From contig VAZH01000115.1 in the NCBI GenBank assembly GCA_005884465.1, positions 1-10,257 of the forward strand: 10,257 bases of DNA. The letters are read 5' to 3'. This stretch comes from Alphaproteobacteria bacterium. GTDB lineage: Bacteria > Pseudomonadota > Alphaproteobacteria > Rhizobiales > Xanthobacteraceae. The notes beneath the pieces are model-generated. The model was given only the letters and a program-made list of their open reading frames with translations. It did no database searches and was not told the DNA's origin. A program made the translations under genes and the position numbers. How positions within the stretch are numbered: position 1 is the first letter of the stretch; each line of letters begins with the position of its first letter. Shown in pieces: positions 6,390 through 10,257 of the stretch.

Positions 6390-7769
6390 TTATTTGAAAA
6401 CCGCATCCAGCAAAAGCTCCTTGACGTCGGTAGCTCTCAAATTCTTCCTGTCGAGCAGATCTGCCCGGTCAGAGATGACAACTGGCCCGTCACGAGAGTC
6501 ATCAGTAACACGACCGTGTGATCCTTTGACCAGCGATGCATCGAGCGGAATGACGTCCATTAAGGCGCGGAAGCCCAGCTTGCGCATAAGGAGACGCTTT
6601 CCGATCGCCAGTTTCGGTGACGATATACCGGGGTCGAGGAATAGCTCGACAGGATCGTACCCCGGCTTTCGATGAATCTCGACGGTGCGCGCAAAGTCCG
6701 GCGCCCGCCGATCATCGGTCCAGTAATAATAGGTAAACCACGAGCGCGCATCCGCCATCGCCACGAGCTCACCCGAGCGTGGATGGTCGAGATTGAGAAC
6801 GTGAACGTCGGTTTTGTCATAGATGCGTTCGATTCCGGGCAAGCCTTCCAGCACTTCCCGGACCTTCGGCCGCAACCCCGGATCGGACACATAGACATGA
6901 GCGATCTGATGATCGGCAACGGCAAACGCTTTCGAGACGGTCGGGTCCAGCAATTCGCCACCGTCCTCCTCCCGCACCGCCACAAGTCTGGCGTCGCGAA
7001 GCGCGCGATTGATGTGGATCGGACGGTCGACTTTGGTAATGCCGTATTCAGACAGCACGACAACGGATCGTCCGCTGGCGCGCGCCGCATCGGCAAGATC
7101 GCCGGCGACCGTATCGATTTCGGCCAACGATTTTCTGATCGCGGGATGGGTTTCATCCGGACCGAAGCGCTGCAAATCATAATCCAGATGGGGCAGATAG
7201 GCCAATGTGAGGGTCGGATTATTCTCGGTCATGACAAGCTTAGTCGCGTCCGCAATCCACCGCGTCGATGCGATCGTCGTTGCCGGCCCCCAGAATTGAA
7301 ACAGTGGAAAGGGCCCAAGGCGCTCGGTCAGGCGATCCCGTAAGTTGGCCGGCACGGTGTAACAATCGGGCAACTTGCGCCCGTCCGCTTTGTAGATCGG
7401 TCGCGGCGTCGCACCAAAATCATGGCTCGATGCCATGTTGTACCACCAGAACATATTGGCACACGTAAACGCAGGATCGCGCCGCTTTCCGGCTTCCCAG
7501 ACCTTCTCGCCTTCGACCAGCCGGTTGGATTGCCGCCACAGCATCACTTCCATTTGGTCGCGGAATAGCCAGCCGTTGGCGACGATACCGTGCTTGCGGG
7601 GCGTCAGCCCGGTCATGAAACTGGCCTGAACGCTGCACGTGACGGCCGGCATGATGGTTTCGAGCGACGCCATGGCGCCTTCGCGGGCAAGCGCCGAGAG
7701 ACGCGGCGTCAGAGGACCCAGATGGCGCGGCGTAAGCCCCACCACAATCATCGCGAGCACCGGTTTCAA
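6390..7769 (-). CDS. eboF: EboF-like protein, nucleotide pyrophosphatase/alkaline phosphatase superfamily
   Basis: The product is 459 residues from a TTG start. EboF is a member of the ebo cluster, which in cyanobacteria is tied to moving scytonemin precursors to the periplasm; its reaction is unproven. Seen: VVGLTPRHLG (9-18), the nucleophile-type segment MPAVTCSVQASFMTG (40-54) followed by HGIVANGW, PHLDYD (193-198), SEYGI (240-244), ADHQIAHVYV (285-294), WFTYYYW (344-350), and a C-terminal block IHRKPGYDPVELFLDP with DVIPLDASLVKGSHGR. In classical members the first metal Asp sits in an IDGLRPD run and a DH pair in SDHG; here these read VVGL and SEYG, so two metal sites are altered. GAGGG (7775-7779) five bases before the TTG supports that start; ATG at 7751 is the alternative (453 residues). 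The frame stays open further upstream, but that part overlaps eboD and is not credible. No signal peptide is seen. Confidence 0.87.
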   Translation of the reverse strand: MKPVLAMIVVGLTPRHLGPLTPRLSALAREGAMASLETIMPAVTCSVQASFMTGLTPRKHGIVANGWLFRDQMEVMLWRQSNRLVEGEKVWEAGKRRDPAFTCANMFWWYNMASSHDFGATPRPIYKADGRKLPDCYTVPANLRDRLTERLGPFPLFQFWGPATTIASTRWIADATKLVMTENNPTLTLAYLPHLDYDLQRFGPDETHPAIRKSLAEIDTVAGDLADAARASGRSVVVLSEYGITKVDRPIHINRALRDARLVAVREEDGGELLDPTVSKAFAVADHQIAHVYVSDPGLRPKVREVLEGLPGIERIYDKTDVHVLNLDHPRSGELVAMADARSWFTYYYWTDDRRAPDFARTVEIHRKPGYDPVELFLDPGISSPKLAIGKRLLMRKLGFRALMDVIPLDASLVKGSHGRVTDDSRDGPVVISDRADLLDRKNLRATDVKELLLDAVFK

Positions 7770-7774
7770 ATCTT

Positions 7775-7779
7775 CCCTC
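7775..7779 (-). promoter_or_regulatory. Ribosome-binding site selecting the eboF TTG start
   Basis: On the minus strand GAGGG lies five bases before TTG (7769-7767). The ATG at 7751 has only a weak GGTG in range. This favours the non-ATG start. Confidence 0.5.
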
Positions 7780-8017
7780 GCTGAAAGCAAACGGCGTTTT
7801 ACCGGTTTCTTGGCCACGCCCGGAATTGTTGGAACATCATCTTTGCAGGTTTCTCCAGAAGCGCAAACCAGCTTGCCAAACCCGTAAGTGAAGTGGCACC
7901 CTGCTGATCGGAAAAAGGAAACGCACGAGGTCGTTGGCGGCATCGCTGGATGTGTCGCCCGATATCTAAGAAGCCTCTGACGACACCATTCAAGAACGGA
8001 ATCAAAAGGTGTCGTAT
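7780..8017. other. Divergent eboF/eboD intergenic region
   Basis: This stretch separates the oppositely oriented eboF and eboD genes and must hold both promoters. No confident -35/-10 pair is visible on either strand. The only clear structure is the inverted repeat at 7980-8015 next to the eboD ribosome-binding site. Confidence 0.5.
7980..8015. promoter_or_regulatory. Perfect 8-bp inverted repeat before eboD, operator or leader hairpin
   Basis: ACGACACC (7980-7987) and GGTGTCGT (8008-8015) are exact reverse complements 20 bases apart. Nested inside are ATTC (7988-7991) and GAAT (7999-8002), which could continue the stem across a five-base bulge. The right arm ends two bases before the AAGGGAGAG ribosome-binding site. 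It may be a repressor operator or an mRNA hairpin that affects eboDE translation. Confidence 0.5.
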
Positions 8018-8026
8018 AAGGGAGAG
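8018..8026 (+). promoter_or_regulatory. Strong ribosome-binding site fixing the eboD start
   Basis: AAGGGAGAG lies four bases before the ATG at 8031. The frame is open upstream to an ATG at 7950, but that start has no such site and would add residues not expected in the family. Confidence 0.8.
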
Positions 8027-8030
8027 TTCC

Positions 8031-9224
8031 ATGCTCGATACACCGTCGAACACCGCCAATGACGTTCGACTGCAATCGTTCAGTATCGCTTACGAATATC
8101 CCGTGGTGTTCACCCGCGATGCTTTTTGCCCCGCCAACCGCTGCCTGATCGATGCTCTCGCGCGCAGAGAGGCTGGCAAGCTTCACCGATGCGCCATCTT
8201 CGCCGACGATGGAGTGCTGTCGGCGATACCGGGTCTCGCGGATCGGATTTCAGACTACGCCTCATTTCACGCCAGACATCTCAAGATCGCTGGCAAGCTT
8301 GTTCCTGTGCCGGGCGGCGAGCGCTGCAAGAACGATCCTGATACCGTTCCACGCCTTCTCGCAAAATTCTCTGAGTTGGCGATCGACCGGCACTCCTTTG
8401 TAATCGCGGTCGGAGGAGGTGCGGTGCTGGATGCGGTCGGATATGCCGCAGCAATATTCCACCGCGGCGTGCGCCACATCCGTTTTCCCACCACTGTGCT
8501 GGCACAGAATGACAGCGGCGTCGGCGTCAAGAACGCCATCAATTCCCTTGGCCTGAAGAATTTGGTTGGTACCTTCGCGCCGCCATGGGCCATTATTAAC
8601 GACAGTATCTTTATCGACCATCTGCCGGCACGCGAAAAACGCGCGGGCATGGCGGAGGCTGTCAAGGTCGCGCTGATCCGCAATGGCGATTTCTTTCGCT
8701 GGATCGAACGCAATACGACTGCGCTCGCGCAATTCTCGCCGCGGCATCTCGACCGCCTGATCAAGGATTGCGCGGAACTGCACATGCGCCAAATCCGGCT
8801 CGGCGGCGACCCATTCGAGACCGGATCGGCGCGCCCGCTGGATTTCGGACACTGGTCTGCCCACAAGCTCGAACATCTCACGCGGCACGAAGTCAATCAT
8901 GGCGAGGCGGTAGCGATCGGTGTTGCTCTCGATACCCGATACTCCGTCATGACGGGTTTGCTCGCTGAGGGCGAGGACAAGCGCGTACTCGACGTTCTGA
9001 AAAGGCTGGGCTTCACCCTGTGGCATAACGCATTGCGACAGCAAAATGTGACGGGGAAGCTATCGTTGCTTAAGGGCCTCGCGGACTTTCAGGAACACCT
9101 CGGTGGTGAGCTGACGATCACGCTGCTAGCAGACATCGGCCGTGGAATCGAGGTGCACGAAATGAACGCGGAGTTAGTAGGCCGTTGTATCGATTGGCTG
9201 CAGCAGCAGGCGCCGGCCCCATGA
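8031..9224 (+). CDS. eboD: EboD-like sugar-phosphate cyclase (3-dehydroquinate synthase family)
   Basis: The product has 397 residues. The family uses NAD+ and a divalent metal to cyclise sugar phosphates; EboD is the ebo-cluster branch and its substrate is not established. Seen: the NAD-binding region AVGGGAVLDAVGYAAAIFHRG (126-146), PTTVLAQNDSGVGVKNAIN (153-171; compare TTLLAQVDSSVGGKT in AroB), KNLVGTFAPP (176-185), and metal ligands inferred at Glu209 (MAEAVK), His274 (LDFGHW) and His290 (NHGEAV). The AroB signature LNFGHTFGHA reads LDFGHWSAHK, including an N-to-D change, which argues against a shikimate-pathway enzyme. It also lacks adjacency to aroK. It ends in an ATGA overlap with the eboE gene, so the two are translationally coupled. 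A strong ribosome-binding site at 8018-8026 sets the start. The inverted repeat at 7980-8015 may control it. Confidence 0.9.
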   Translation: MLDTPSNTANDVRLQSFSIAYEYPVVFTRDAFCPANRCLIDALARREAGKLHRCAIFADDGVLSAIPGLADRISDYASFHARHLKIAGKLVPVPGGERCKNDPDTVPRLLAKFSELAIDRHSFVIAVGGGAVLDAVGYAAAIFHRGVRHIRFPTTVLAQNDSGVGVKNAINSLGLKNLVGTFAPPWAIINDSIFIDHLPAREKRAGMAEAVKVALIRNGDFFRWIERNTTALAQFSPRHLDRLIKDCAELHMRQIRLGGDPFETGSARPLDFGHWSAHKLEHLTRHEVNHGEAVAIGVALDTRYSVMTGLLAEGEDKRVLDVLKRLGFTLWHNALRQQNVTGKLSLLKGLADFQEHLGGELTITLLADIGRGIEVHEMNAELVGRCIDWLQQQAPAP

Positions 9225-10257
9225 GGCTCGACCGCCTTCCAGGCAATGTGAATCTCACCTACTGCACTAACATTCACGCCGGCGAGAGTTGGCCCGACAT
9301 TCGCGCGAGCCTCGATGCTCATGTCCCCGCAATCAAGGCCGCCGTTGCGCCGGATCGTCCGCTCGGCATCGGCTTACGGTTGTCGGGTGAAGCGGCCACG
9401 AGCGCGCGTCAGCCTGATGCGCTCGCGGCTTTCCGCGACCAGCTTGCGACGCTCGGCGCCTACGTCTTTACCATCAACGCCTTCCCGTTCGGTCCATTTC
9501 ACGGCGTGCGCGTGAAAGAGCAGGTCTATCTTCCGGACTGGCGCAGCGCGGAGCGTGTTGCGTTTACGGCCGACAGCGCAGCCGTTCTCGCCGCCATTCT
9601 TCCCGACGGCATCGATGGCAGCATTTCCACCGTGCCGGGAGCGTTCAAGCCGAGCGGCAGAGAGGCTGGCGCCGCCGCGGCAATGGCGGCCAGGATGGTC
9701 GAGGCGGTCGCCGACCTTGTATTGACGGAGCGCCGGACCGGAAAGCGCATCGCGCTCGCGCTGGAGCCCGAGCCGTGCTGCTTCCTCGAGACCGTGGATG
9801 AAAGCATCGCATTCTTCGAAACAGTGCTGTTCAAGCCTGAATCGCTCGACCTGCTCGCGGCAAGGATTGGCGTGAACCGCGACGGCGCGGAAACCATGCT
9901 GCGCCGCCATCTCGGCATCTGTTACGATGTTTGCCATGGCTCGGTAGAATACGAGGATTCGGTCGCGGCGCTGGACCGGTTGCTCGCCGCGGGAATTAGC
10001 GTGCCAAAAGTCCAGCTTTCAGCGGCGATGCGCATTCCGTTCATGACCGATGAACTGGTCGATGCCGTGATGCGCTACGACGACGGCGTTTATTTGCATC
10101 AGACGATCGTGCGGAACCCTTCGGGGCTCACGCGCTACGTCGATCTGCCGGACGCTGTCGCTGCATTCAAAGAAGGCCGCGCCGATGGCGAATGGCGTAT
10201 TCATTGCCACGTGCCGCTGTTTCTTTCCGACCTTGGCGAGATCGGATCCACCCGTGC
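9221..10257 (+). CDS. eboE: EboE-like TIM-barrel metabolite traffic protein, 3' end cut by window
   Basis: The frame is open from the ATG overlapping the eboD stop to the window edge (345 complete codons). It belongs to the xylose-isomerase-like TIM-barrel group found in ebo clusters, where it is thought to act in metabolite processing or traffic; no reaction is proven. Seen: an N-terminal GNVNLTYCTNIHAGESW (8-24), FTINAFPFGPFHG (83-95), LEPEPCCFLET (181-191), GICYDVCHGSVEYED (232-246), KVQLSAAMRIP (263-273) and IHCHVPLF (327-334). The acidic EPEP pair, the D..H pair (Asp236, His239), Gln265 and the HCH histidines are spaced like the metal ligands of this fold (inference). The overlap with eboD indicates co-translation. 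Remaining ebo genes are expected downstream, outside the window. Confidence 0.9.
   Translation, partial: MRLDRLPGNVNLTYCTNIHAGESWPDIRASLDAHVPAIKAAVAPDRPLGIGLRLSGEAATSARQPDALAAFRDQLATLGAYVFTINAFPFGPFHGVRVKEQVYLPDWRSAERVAFTADSAAVLAAILPDGIDGSISTVPGAFKPSGREAGAAAAMAARMVEAVADLVLTERRTGKRIALALEPEPCCFLETVDESIAFFETVLFKPESLDLLAARIGVNRDGAETMLRRHLGICYDVCHGSVEYEDSVAALDRLLAAGISVPKVQLSAAMRIPFMTDELVDAVMRYDDGVYLHQTIVRNPSGLTRYVDLPDAVAAFKEGRADGEWRIHCHVPLFLSDLGEIGSTR

Noticed and set aside
7863..7878. Possible sigma-54 promoter on the minus strand (TGGCAAG...TTTGC) for eboF
   Set aside because: The GG-to-GC spacing is one base too long for a -24/-12 promoter and the match is partial.
7950..8030. Longer eboD starting at an upstream ATG
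   Set aside because: There is no ribosome-binding site at 7950, the extra residues are not family-like, and AAGGGAGAG directly precedes the ATG at 8031. The inverted repeat also lies in this stretch.
7770..8186. N-terminal extension of eboF in the open minus frame
   Set aside because: It would overlap the 5' end of eboD, adds 139 residues not expected in the family, and a ribosome-binding site supports the TTG at 7769.

Overview
The window looks like chromosome from a high-GC alphaproteobacterium of the Bradyrhizobium/Rhodopseudomonas group. The evidence is a MipZ-type cell-division ATPase (a protein of alphaproteobacteria), strongly GC-biased codons, and a nested palindromic intergenic repeat at 1564-1666 (CGTCATTCCGGG...CCCGGAATGACGG) of the kind scattered through Bradyrhizobium genomes. 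The genus is inferred from family resemblance, not from a database match.

Left part (1-4473, all minus strand): reading in the direction of transcription, there is a hybrid sensor kinase (PAS-PAS-HisKA-ATPase-REC, 4473 to 2572), then 28 bases later a DapA/NAL-superfamily class I aldolase-like protein (2543 to 1668), then the palindromic repeat. The last gene is a molybdopterin-binding large subunit of the CO-dehydrogenase/xanthine-dehydrogenase family (1443 to the left edge, cut off after 481 residues). The kinase and aldolase genes are close enough to be co-transcribed. The molybdoenzyme gene has its own 224-base leader.

Middle (4474-6389): an 858-base stretch without an intact gene separates the kinase from mipZ. 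It holds the first copy of a 58-bp AT-rich sequence (4629-4686) and a decayed EAL-domain gene (c-di-GMP phosphodiesterase remnant, 4747-5062, minus). An intact mipZ follows (5332-6258, plus). A second copy of the 58-bp sequence (6275-6332), in the same orientation, lies in the convergent gap after mipZ inside a 9-bp inverted repeat. The remnant and mipZ are thus bracketed by direct repeats.

Right part (6390-10257): three members of the ebo gene cluster (known from cyanobacteria, eustigmatophyte endosymbionts and many other bacteria, and linked to export or processing of secondary-metabolite precursors). eboF (nucleotide-pyrophosphatase/alkaline-phosphatase superfamily) is on the minus strand. 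Divergent from it are eboD (dehydroquinate-synthase-like sugar-phosphate cyclase) and eboE (TIM-barrel, xylose-isomerase-like), coupled through an ATGA overlap. eboE runs off the right edge. The remaining ebo genes (eboA, the TatD-like eboB, the UbiA-like eboC) are expected just beyond it. An 8-bp perfect inverted repeat sits directly before the eboD ribosome-binding site and is the best regulatory candidate in the window.
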